DNA from: Megascapheus bottae
Lineage: Eukaryota > Chordata > Mammalia > Rodentia > Geomyidae
Direction of reading: 5' to 3'
Assembly: GCA_024803745.1 (NCBI GenBank)
Contig: JANJXV010000013.1
Coordinates: 35,982,501-36,046,500, forward strand
DNA: 64,000 nt
The notes beneath the pieces were generated by a model, which had not been told where the DNA came from, did no database searches, and was given only the letters and a program-made list of their open reading frames with translations. Positions 33,591 to 43,449 of this stretch are shown in pieces; positions within the stretch are counted from its first letter, which is position 1; each line of letters begins with the position of its first letter. A program made the position numbers and the translations under genes.

Positions 33591-33892
33591 ATAGGGTTTG
33601 ATGGTCAAGCAGTGTTAGCAAAGATTCTGGGAAAAGAGAACTTGGTCTGAATTCATAATAGGTCTGATACAGAGTATCTTCAATGGGTGTGAGGCACCTG
33701 GAAGCCCCTCTGTGCTGAGGGGCTTGTCTACAACTAGGAGGTATTCTCCAGCCTTAGCTGTCAACTCCCGGAGGGCAGGAGTCCTTCCCAGGAATTCTAT
33801 AATGCTGAGTTTATAACAGGGTCTGATAAATATTTAGGAAGCTTTAAAATAGCTTAACATTATTTAAAACATGATTTCAAAAGTGCGGTAGG

Positions 33893-34122
33893 AAGCTGGG
33901 CAGCAGGAACTCACACTTACAATCCTAGCTACTAAAGAGGTTGAGCTCTTGAGGATCATGGTTCAAAGCCAGACCAGGCAGTAAAGTTCATGAGTCTCTT
34001 ATCTCCAATTAATCACCAAAAAGCAGGAATTGGAGCTATCACTCAAGTGGTAGAGTGCTAGGCAAAAAAAAAAAAAAGCTCAGGGACAGGGCCTAGGCAC
34101 TGAATTCAAGCCTCAAGACCAG

Positions 34123-34125
<3 letters not shown>
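33893..34125 (+). repeat. B1-Geo SINE
   Basis: aactcacacttacaatccta, then gctatcactcaagtggtaga. The tail opens into (GA)n. Confidence 0.82.
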
Positions 34126-34219
<94 letters not shown>

Positions 34220-34323
34220 GACAGAGAGAGAGGGAGAGAGACAAAGAGAGAGGGAAAGAAAGAGACAGAGACAGGGAGAGAGACACAGAGAGGGGGAGAG
34301 AGATAGAGACAGACAAAGAGGGG
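34126..34323. repeat. (GA)n / (ACAG)n / GA-rich tract
   Basis: About 35 perfect ga units (34126-34195), then acag units to about 34220, then interrupted GA-rich sequence. A purine-only strand of this length can form a triplex (H-DNA). Confidence 0.95.
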
Positions 34324-34491
34324 GATCAAAATATCTACCTTAAACTATTCCATTTTGGCATAAGACACATCTTGGAGGGAAAGTAATTGAGGAACTTCAG
34401 TAATTGCCAAACAAAGTATTGAGACACTGAATGAACTCTGTGTAAAAATAGGGCATAAAGTTTTCTTTGCAGCCAGGTCCCATGACTATAA

Positions 34492-34640
34492 TTCTAGGAG
34501 CCCCACTTCCCATTTTCTAGTGGTTAACTGAAGATAAGAGTCTCAGGGTCTTTAGTGTCTGGACTGGCTTTGAATCATGATCCTTAGATCTCAGCCTCCC
34601 AAGTAGCTAGGATTATGGGTGTGAGCCACCACACGGCCAC
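34492..34640 (-). repeat. B1-Geo SINE, partial
   Basis: agtggttaactgaagataag, then gattatgggtgtgagccacc. Confidence 0.75.
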
Positions 34641-35284
34641 CCCATCACCTTCTTAAAATGATGTATAAACTCACAGGGTTAATCAGTTGTCTCGATTATC
34701 ACTTCCTTCCTGTGAGGCCTCCATGTAGAAAATAGAAGAAAAATGTTTTATACTTCTACAAGACAGATTGGTTCTTTCTCCAGACTTACCCATCAGAAGA
34801 GTAGAAATTTCTCCCCAACACTCTGACTTCTGCCTTCACAACTGGAAGTTGGAATTTTCCATTGCCAAAGCTGGCTCCAGCCAAGAAAGGATGGAGACCT
34901 GTGACTTGTGAGCAGTCGCTGGAATGTTTCAGAGATACTGACGGCTCTTCCAGACATTTCCCGTAGGCCTTCTCCATCATTTTAGCTCTTCATTTAGGGG
35001 AGTGACTGGCCACCGCTCCTTAACCAGCCACTTGGTATCTGTAGGGTTATCTGATCTGGGGATGTATAAGACTTAGAGCTTGGAACACAAAATGGAAATC
35101 CCTTATTCCAAATGCTTGACACCAGGAGAATGTAGGTATTTGCAGTTAAAAAAAAATATTTTGGAGTATCGATTTTACAAATTGAACATTACTATTTTGA
35201 AAGTTAAAAAAAATCTGAAATGTTCCAAAGGTCAATTTCTTTTTTAGGTCCCAGTGTAATGTTCAGATGGTTCCAGATTTGCTG

Positions 35285-35470
35285 GATACTAGTGCCTTCT
35301 GTGATTGTAGCTACTGAGATCTGAGAATCGTGAGTCAAAGCCAGACCAAGCAGAAAAGTCTGTAAGACTCTCCACTTAACTACCAAAAAGTGGCTCAAGT
35401 GGTAGAGTGCCAACCATGAGCAAAAAAGCTGTCCACCCTGGCCTTAAATTCAAGTCTCTGTACTACTAGA
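35285..35470 (+). repeat. B1-Geo SINE, partial
   Basis: gtagctactgagatctgaga, then gtggctcaagtggtagagtg. Confidence 0.75.
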
Positions 35471-35851
35471 AACAGTAGCAACAACTACAAAACAGTTCCA
35501 GATTTTGGAGTGCTTCAGATTTCTGGAATAGGAGTATTCAACCTGTCCAAGAAGGGGGATTCCTTGTGATGAGGACAGTCCTCTAAATCTCAATTTTTTT
35601 AAATATATTAACCGAAGAGGGTATCTGCTTCATAAAAGGGTTGATATAATTTGGTGAAAACATGCATGAGCGGTACCTGGATATGTATGTGCACTGAAGT
35701 GAGGCTGTAATTATTATACAGTAGGAGATGAATTTCACTGAGTCCTGGTGAACTGATAGAGAAAATAGAATGATGGACATTTCCTCCTGAAAACCAAACC
35801 TACTTCAGTTAATATCGCAAATTCCATATCTAAGAAACTAATTTGTCAGAC

Positions 35852-36065
35852 AGATACCCATGGCTCATGTCTGTAGCCCTAGCTACTCAGGAGGCTGAGA
35901 TCTGAGGATCACGGTTCAAAGCCAGCTCAAGCAGGAAAGTCTGTCAGACTTTCATCTCCAATTAATCAAGAGAAAACTGGCTGTGGCTCAAAGTGGTAGA
36001 GGGCTAGCCTTAAGCAAGAGCTCAGGGACAATGCCCAGGCCTTGAGGTCAATCCTCAAGGTGGGG
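35852..36065 (+). repeat. B1-Geo SINE
   Basis: atggctcatgtctgtagccc, then gaggctgagatctgaggatc. Confidence 0.85.
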
Positions 36066-37313
36066 AGAAGAAGCTAGTGGCTGAAGACAATGGTAATAAA
36101 CTAATAGGAGAAGCTACAATGTTGGTGATATGGTTCAAGTGGTAGAATGCCTGCTTTGGTGAAACAGGATAACTTGAGGAAATGAGGCCCAGTGAATGCA
36201 ATTCAGAAATGTGGTATTTAGAAACATAGATGTGTCATCTTTGCTTCGAAGAGAGATGACAGGATGTATTACTTCCTGAGGAATGCATTTCTCAATCCAA
36301 AAATTAACACTTACCTGACAGACTGTATGCCTTCCTAAGAAAGTTACTTCCCCAAATTTAAGCAACTTTCTATCCCCAAATACAGATAATAAGACATCTT
36401 CCTTATCTCAAGTTTAAGGATCTGTTTTATGGCAGGATGCATTCTTACCTGTAAGAAATATCCCCAAACACCTACAAACTCTGAAAGTAAGACCAGGAGA
36501 AACTAGAGCAAGCACCCATCTTGCATAACTTTAAAGCCAGACTTTCTGCTGAAGTGAGGAGACAAAGTCCAGTAACTTCTCACAGCCATCCTGGTACTTT
36601 GCTAGGTGGAAGAGGCTTTCCACTCAGCTCTACAACGCCTGATGGTGAGAGAGGCCATTCATTGAATGGCAGATGCCATGCTGTTTAGACTTAGGAGAGC
36701 TTTTGTTACACAGAAAACACTGGCCTTGGGTTTCCCTAAATGGTTCAATTCACTTGCCTCTGAGGCTACCTCCCTCTATGGAAAGGTTGAGGCATATATT
36801 CCCTAGATAGAAAAGGTCGGCTGGAACCTGAGCTACTTCCATAGATGGACTGGCCTGCTGGTAGTGAAATAAGGATCCTGGAGCTAAGTAACACCATCTT
36901 GGTATCTTAATAATAATAGAAGATAGGGACTTTCTGAGAACCCTATAGAGGTTATTGAGGATATTCTTTGTGAGTTGTTGAGCTCCACAAAACACATGTT
37001 CCTTCCAGAAAACTAGGTCCTGCTTGTCCTTTATTGTTTTCCTGGACATGTTGCTCTGCCTGTGTACAACACTTTTGTTAAGGCTGTTAAGGCTATCCCA
37101 AGCATATGGTTTTTGTCTGTTTGCCTGCTTGCTTACTCAATAAAAGTCAGTCAAATTTTCTTACCACAATGACTTGGCCAGAAATTCTTACTCTGCAATC
37201 AAAGTCAAGGATCCTCTGCGAAAAGTCCCTACTTTGAAAGGGAAACTTCACAAAGACTTACATGCATCTGGTGACATAAGGATCACAAGACAAGTTCAAA
37301 TCCCAGTACTGGG

Positions 37314-37340
<27 letters not shown>
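37314..37340. repeat. Poly(A) run
   Basis: A run of 27 A after cccagtactggg; a retroposon tail of a SINE fragment. Confidence 0.8.
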
Positions 37341-37344
<4 letters not shown>

Positions 37345-37357
37345 AGGGACAAGAGGC

Positions 37358-37362
<5 letters not shown>

Positions 37363-37407
<45 letters not shown>
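37363..37407. repeat. (GT)n microsatellite
   Basis: About 22 units. Confidence 0.95.
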
Positions 37408-37409
<2 letters not shown>

Positions 37410-37424
37410 TAGACACTTGTCTTA

Positions 37425-37545
37425 ACTCATTTAACTTTTCTAATAACCTCAAGTCACAGATGTTCTGTCCCTATTTTATAGCTGAGGAAGTGGAGGCACA
37501 AGAGGCAGGTAACTTCCCTCAGGTCCTAAGGCTTCATGAGCACTG
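37425..37545 (-). repeat. MIR remnant
   Basis: cattttagc-like core: ctattttatagctgaggaag, then ggcaggtaacttccctcagg. Confidence 0.65.
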
Positions 37546-39204
37546 AAGTCAGCATTCCACACTGAGGAGCTGGCTCCAGCAGCCAGCTTCTTCTCCCCCA
37601 CCCCCCCTCGTCCCCCATGTCTCAGTGCTTAGGACAGCTCACCCTCATGGCCTCTGCTCTCCCAGGCCTCTTCCTGGCAGAGTGCTGGCACTTCTTGAAA
37701 GTTATTTGTGCCACACTAAAGGCCAAGCTATTTTAAGTAACTCAAGACAGTCTTGCCTTCATTATCATCTGAATGGACTGTTGTGTTGATCTTGGTGTGG
37801 GGGCCTGTGGTATTCCAACTGTTTACCATACCCACAATTTCAAGAAAGTTTCTAAAGCATGGAAATCATATATTCTGATTTCCATGGGTGGATGTATTTT
37901 TGTCATTACAGACTAAGTTAAAAGTAAAAACAATTAAAATTAAGCTACAGCTTGGGAGGTAGTTTATAGGAGGGGTGTGCAGAGCCTAGAAGAGAGAATG
38001 GGGTTTAAGCACCATCAACCAGCACCAACTAGTTGACCTTGGATTGACCTTGTAGCTGACAGTGATTACTTACTATTACAGTTGTTACATATTCTGGTCA
38101 TAACACCGGATAGGTCTGTCTGAATATTCTATTCACAAGCAACAAGTAACACAAGGATTTTCCAAAGGCTATGAGATGATACATGGACTTGAACAATTGA
38201 GAACACGGTTCAGGAGAGGCCAGGGCAATTCCAAGGATTTAGCAGCAGGAGGAATCAACTTCCTGTTTTATATGGCTACCAAGTGCTAGATTGTTGGCTG
38301 TTTCAATGATTATTCATCACCTTTTTCCTTTGCTTCCTTCACCCAGAGATTTGGGGATTGACCCTTTCCTCTTTTAGCGAGGGAAGTACCACCAAGATAC
38401 AGTTCCATGGGGAAGGAACAGAAGATAGCTGGAAGTTTTTTTCTAGTAAGGGAAACAAAAGCAATTGAAGATTTTCTATTTTTCTTTTCTTCTTCCCTCC
38501 TTTTCTCCCCCCCCTTCCTTCCCTCCCCTATCCTACTCCCATTCTTCCTGTACTGAGGAATGTACACAGAGCCTCAGTGGCTAGGTAAGAGCTCTCTACC
38601 CATTCAGTCACACTCCTACTCTTCCTTTCCTTTTCTTGCTTCAAAGTGAGAAGTAAATTTGGGAACTTCTGTAGTCACTTTGAAGTGTTCATGAGGTAAA
38701 AATCAGTTATTTCAGCATACCAGCCCAGATACTGCTGGATTGTGGAACCCATCCTAGCCGTTGCTTAGAGCTTTAGGCAAAAAAAAGCAGACTTTCTGGT
38801 AAGTTAGGTTATCTGTTGCTTGCAGCTGAATACCTGCCAGAGAAACTCATAGTCCCACCAAATGTTTTCTTTTGTATTCTTGTATAAGTTTAATTCTAGG
38901 AGAGAATATATGCTCATCTTTTTTTGGGGGGGGGAGGATCTGGGGTAAAAGGGCAGACTACACTTAATCATTTTCCAAGACTAAACTTAAATGGTGCATA
39001 GAATTCCTAGAAGAATGGTTCTGTTCACAGTAGCTAAAAACCAAATATCCATTATAGTAGGTGTTGTCATTGTAACTGATAAGGCAGAGGCTCTTTAGTG
39101 TTCTGAATGCCTCCTACAGCTGGAGAGGTGTGATGTTTAGTTAGCAATCCAATTAACCCTCCTCACTTAGTAGTTGTCTGGGTCAGGGTTTCTTCTGCTG
39201 AGCC

Positions 39205-39365
39205 CCTATAATCACATCTATAATCCTAACTACTCAGGAAGCTAAGATGTGAGTTTGGAGATTTGAGGCTAACCCAGGCAGAAAAATGTCCCAAGAGATG
39301 CTAAATTCAATTAACCAGCAAAATTCAGGAGTCAAAATGTGGCTCAAATAGTAGAGCTTTGAATG
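39205..39365 (+). repeat. B1-Geo SINE, diverged
   Basis: tcacatctataatcctaact, then atgtggctcaaatagtagag. Confidence 0.65.
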
Positions 39366-40192
39366 AAAAGGAGGGCAGTAGTGGTTATAAGGTAGAATTT
39401 ACCAAACTCAGGTGCATTGCTGCACAGACTCCATAGCTCTGCTCAATGAAACAGGGACGCATCTGTAATCGAAACAACAGACTTACGTATAGACATCCTG
39501 TTCATAGTTGCAAACTGAGAAAATTAAGTGCTTTGATTTACCTATAATGTTTAGAGTTGTATCAGGCATACAAGCTCCCAAGTTGTGATCACTCATACCA
39601 CTTAGGAGTCCAAAAGTCCAAAATATAGAGGAAAACAGTCGGGTAGGCCCTTATCAGGGTACATACAACTGTTCAAACATGGCTGTGAAGATAGATAGGT
39701 ATATACTTTAGAGCTTAGTAAGTCCAATAGGAAGGTAGAAAGCACATCCTTCACAACCTACCCTGGGTTCCACACACCAACTGAGTGTACCCTCATCCAA
39801 AGCTCACCCCCCAAGGAAACCCCAGAATCACTATAGCAGTTTCTGTGAAACTTTTAGTACCAGCTTTCCACTTACCTGGCCTTTGCAGGTTGATTCTGGA
39901 TCCATGTACCCAACCCATAGTCTATGGCAAAAGTCACAACTACTTTTTGCAGGAACAAACTTTCAGATGGAAGGACATTAAACTCACCCTTGCTGATCTG
40001 GTCAGCAGCCCTCTCTTCACCTAACACCAAGAACTTCCTCTCAGAATGTCAGATAGACAAAGGAGCAACTAAAGAAATTCCCAGTGACCACAGCTGCACA
40101 ACCTGAGCAAAGAAATAAATGAAGTGGTATTGCATTATGACCCAAACTATATAATAAATATTTATGAGTCAAAAAAAAAAAACTTTCCTCTT

Positions 40193-40412
40193 GGCTGGGT
40201 GCTGTTGACTCACACCTGTAATCCTAGCTACTCAGAAGGCTGAGATCTGAGGATCATGGGTCAAAGCCAACCTGGGAAGGGCCGTATCTCCAATTAACCA
40301 CCAAAAAAAGCCAGAAGTGGAGCTGTGGCTCAGCTGATAGGGTGTTAGCTTTGAATACAGTAGCTCTGTACAATTCCCAGGTCCTGAGTTCAAACAAAAA
40401 AACAAAAAAACA
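40193..40412 (+). repeat. B1-Geo SINE
   Basis: gactcacacctgtaatccta, then gtggagctgtggctcagctg. Confidence 0.88.
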
Positions 40413-40635
40413 GGGCTGGGAGTTTAGCCTAGTGGTAGAATGCTTGTCTAGCATGCGCCAAGACATGGATTCAATTCCTCAGTACCACATGCATAGCAAA
40501 AAGCCAGGAATGGTGCTGTGGCTCAAGTGGTAGAGCTTTTCCTTGAGAAATCCCAAGGATAGTGCCCAGACCCTGAGTTCAAGGCCCAAGACTGGCAAAA
40601 ACAAAACAAACAAACAAAAAAAACAAAAAAAAATC
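40413..40635 (+). repeat. ID-Geo SINE
   Basis: gggctgggagtttagcctag, directly at the end of the previous SINE's A-rich tail; then gtggctcaagtggtagagct. Confidence 0.92.
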
Positions 40636-40671
40636 CGACTCTCTTTCAAGTCAGGAAAAGTGTGTGATACT

Positions 40672-40790
40672 TACTTCTAATTAACCACCTAAAAGCCAGA
40701 AGTGGAGCTATGGCTCAAGTGGTAGAGTATGGAGTGAAAAAGCTAAAGGACAGGGCCCCAATACCAGCATACACACACACACACACACAA
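40672..40790 (+). repeat. B1-Geo right module with (CA)n tail
   Basis: aagtggagctatggctcaag, then (CA)10 to 40790. Confidence 0.75.
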
Positions 40791-41378
40791 AAAACTATAT
40801 AAAATCCTTCTCTCTCCCCAGTATACTCTAGCCAAGAAGTAGAGGCATGATCCAAGATGGCAGCCAGCCATTCTCACACTGAACTGGAACTCTTAGATTC
40901 TGAGTCTGGATACATTTCCTACAGTTCAAAAATTTTTTTATTTTTTTGCTTCAGTGAGTCAACATTAGCTTCTTTGCTTAGCCAACAGCTGTGGGCATGG
41001 TCTAGATTTCCTCAGGCAGAAAAAAGATCCTTTTGATGAAAATGACTCCAAGTAAAGTATCTTGGAAGTGAAAGAGGAAAGAGAACACAGGTCATCAAGG
41101 CGACTCTAGGTGGTGATGAGGATATCTCTAAATCTCTATTGTCAATGCTGTAGTAAAGGCATCATGACAGGAAAGTCACTCCTGCCAAAGATTTCTTCTT
41201 TCAGTTGCTACCATTAAATACGCGCGCGTGTATGTGTGTGTGTACGCTATTCTTCCAAAACAATAACCACACTGATCCATTTTATTAATTTTATTTTCAG
41301 AAAAGTATATTACTGCATTGTTAGCTAAGAGATTATATATGCATTTGGGTTTTATACAGGTTCTACGTGGGTATTTGT

Positions 41379-41496
41379 TTAGCTGGGTGTGGTGGTATAT
41401 GCCTGTAATCACAGGACCCAGGGGCTTTGAGGCAGGAGGGTGAGTTAGAGGACAGCTTGAGCTACATGGCAAGACACTGCTTCAAAAAACAAAATT
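41379..41496 (+). repeat. B1-like SINE monomer without right module
   Basis: agctgggtgtggtggtatat, gcctgtaatcacaggaccca, then agctacatggcaagacactg. This is a plain B1-type element ending in A-rich DNA. Confidence 0.75.
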
Positions 41497-41797
41497 CCTT
41501 CCTCATGTGCAAAAAAATGTATTACACTGTTAAATACTGATAAGATCATAAGAATATAAAGGCTTAAATCTACATGGTCTTGGGAGTTATTTACCAGTAG
41601 CCAAAGAGAAAAGGAAAAACTGTCCTTTTTGAGGAAGCAGAGCTGTGAAAAATTCCATTTGTGACTATGATAGTAATTTCTACAAGTCTATATTTTACAT
41701 AAGCTATGATTAATCAACTAGAAAACAATAACACCATCAGGCAAAATACATCCACATATCTCTTGTTATTAATGGTAACATCACATTTCTTCTTTTT

Positions 41798-42093
41798 TTT
41801 TTTTTTTTTTGGTCATGAGGCTTGAACTCTGAGCCTGAGCTCTTCAGCTCAAAGTTAATGCTCTTTGAGCCACACCGCCACCCCCTGCTTTTTGGTGATT
41901 AATTGAAGATAAGAATCTCAGGGCATGGGGGGTAGCGTAGAATGCTTGCCTAGCATGCTCAAACCCCAGGACTGGAAGAAAAATAAAAGAGTCTCATGGA
42001 CTTTCATGCAGGGCTGGCTCTGAACTGTGATCTTCGGATCTCAGCCTCCTGAATAGCTAGGATTACAGCTGTGACCCACCAGTGCCTGGCTCC
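41798..42093 (-). repeat. B1-Geo SINE interrupted by another SINE
   Basis: Parts 41798-41920 and 41986-42093 are one minus-strand SINE: gattaattgaagataagaat, resumed at agagtctcatggactttcat, ending gattacagctgtgacccacc. Confidence 0.85.
41921..41985 (+). repeat. Short ID-Geo SINE nested in the previous SINE
   Basis: gtagaatgcttgcctagcat joined to gctcaaaccccaggactgga, so most of the middle is deleted. Ends in AAATAAA. Flanked by near-copies of aagaatctca / aagagtctca. Confidence 0.8.
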
Positions 42094-42485
42094 TACAAAC
42101 ATTTATTCTATAACTGTGCAAAGGAACATTTTTTTCTCCTACTACATTTGAAGTAACTGTACTTTGGCTTGGAGTGTTTATTCTTTAATTATGTGTAGTA
42201 ATCTCTCTTTTCTGTCATTGGTAACTGCCTAGAGACAGACCTTGTGTTTCTATGTACTGCCATTTAGAAAGTATGTCCTCCTTGTCTACTGTACATCTTC
42301 TGACTAAGACAAAGGGATTCCAATTGCTTTGTATTAAATAGCTAATTGCTTGGCCTAGGAGTGTGACTTAGCACATTCACATTCCTAGGTCTAATCTTTA
42401 ATGTACAGCTTTGGCTGACACTCATACCTAGAACTTTTGGCATGCCTGCATGGTAATACAAGAGCTGTGAAGTTGTGAAAATTTG

Positions 42486-42712
42486 TTTCCTTTTGTTTGT
42501 GGTGATACTTGGGCTTGAACACAGGACCTAAGCACTGTCCCTTAGGTTTTTTGTTCAAGGCTACACAACTACAACTTGAGACATAGGTCCACTTTCCAGC
42601 TTTTTGATGGCTAATTAGGAATAAGAAGCTCACAGGCTTTCTGAACATGACCTTCAGATTTCAGTTTCTTAAGAAGCTAGGCTTATAGGCATGAGCCAGT
42701 AGCACACGACTG
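42486..42712 (-). repeat. B1-Geo SINE
   Basis: gggcttgaacacaggaccta, then gcttataggcatgagccagt. First half of an inverted pair downstream of CD59. Confidence 0.8.
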
Positions 42713-42723
42713 ATAAAAGTTTT

Positions 42724-42968
42724 ATGTTGAGCCAAGCACGCTTGCAATCCTAGCTACTAAGGAGGCTGAGATCTGAGGATCGCGGTTCAAAGCCAGCCTG
42801 ACACGAAAATCCGAAAGTCCATCTGTGAGACTCATCTCCAATTAACTACCAGAAAACCGGAAGTGGTACTGTTGCTCATAGTAGAACACTAGCCTTGAGC
42901 TGAAGAGCTCAGAGACAGTGCCCAGGTCCAGAGGTCAAGCCCCACAACTCACCAAAAAAAAAAAAAAG
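42724..42968 (+). repeat. B1-Geo SINE
   Basis: cttgcaatcctagctactaa, then ctagccttgagctgaagagc and an A-tail at 42954-42967. Second half of the inverted pair. Confidence 0.88.
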
Positions 42969-43099
42969 AGTAAAGGATGAAGAGAAGCGACCTCCTCAGG
43001 TTACTCCTACATCTTCACTCCTCTACATCTCTTTTGGGGAGTCTTTCCTGAATACAGCATGGGGTCTTTCTAGTTTCTCTGATCCCTTTCTCTTGTCTA

Positions 43100-43240
43100 A
43101 GATGTTCAAGATAATTTTATTCTTTCTCAACAATAACCAATTAGAATACAATAAAGGCTTTGGTGTGCAGCAGCAAAAGCAATAAGAAAATGGGGAGATA
43201 GGAAAGTGGAGGAGCTTAGGAGATATCCTCTGGTGTTGCA
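43100..43240 (-). other. CD59: CD59 3' UTR (proximal part)
   Basis: From the stop codon to just past AATAAA at 43121-43116 (minus strand). Human CD59 uses several poly(A) sites over kilobases, so longer transcripts running through the SINEs at 42968-41380 towards TTTATT motifs near 41281 are possible. Confidence 0.45.
43116..43121 (-). terminator. Candidate proximal poly(A) signal for CD59
   Basis: AATAAA on the minus strand, about 120 nt after the stop codon. Confidence 0.4.
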
Positions 43241-43449
43241 TTAGAGATAAAGGTCCCACACTGCTGCCAGAAATGAGATCGCCAGCAACACCATCTTCCC
43301 TGATAAGGCGGCTGATGCTCCAGAAAGTCTGTAGTTACAAAAGTCTTTCTGGCAGCATCTGTACTGGAGCTCAGCCTCTCCTAGTCGGTTGGAAATGAAT
43401 TCGAAATTACAATCCCTCATTGCCCAACACTGGTGATAGATTCGGGACC
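43241..43449 (-). CDS. CD59: CD59 exon 4 (terminal coding exon)
   Basis: The acceptor tccacag ends at 43450. The 209 nt complete the Gly codon and encode SRIYHQCWAMRDCNFEF through LQYRCCQKDFCNYRL, then the GPI-attachment region and hydrophobic tail, with TAA at 43243-43241. It holds Trp40, Arg53, Glu56 and cysteines 39, 45, 63, 64 and 69 of the mature chain. Confidence 0.96.

Larger units (their letters stand above)
32833..41280. other. Intergenic region C11orf91 / CD59
   Basis: No gene was recognised. It holds SINEs, MIR remnants, a long (GA)n tract and (GT)n microsatellites. 37560-39200 and 39370-40190 show no recognisable element apart from short low-complexity runs. Confidence 0.6.

Noticed and set aside
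34093..34329. Ser/Leu-repeat frames on the - strand
   Set aside because: Translations of the (GA)n tract.
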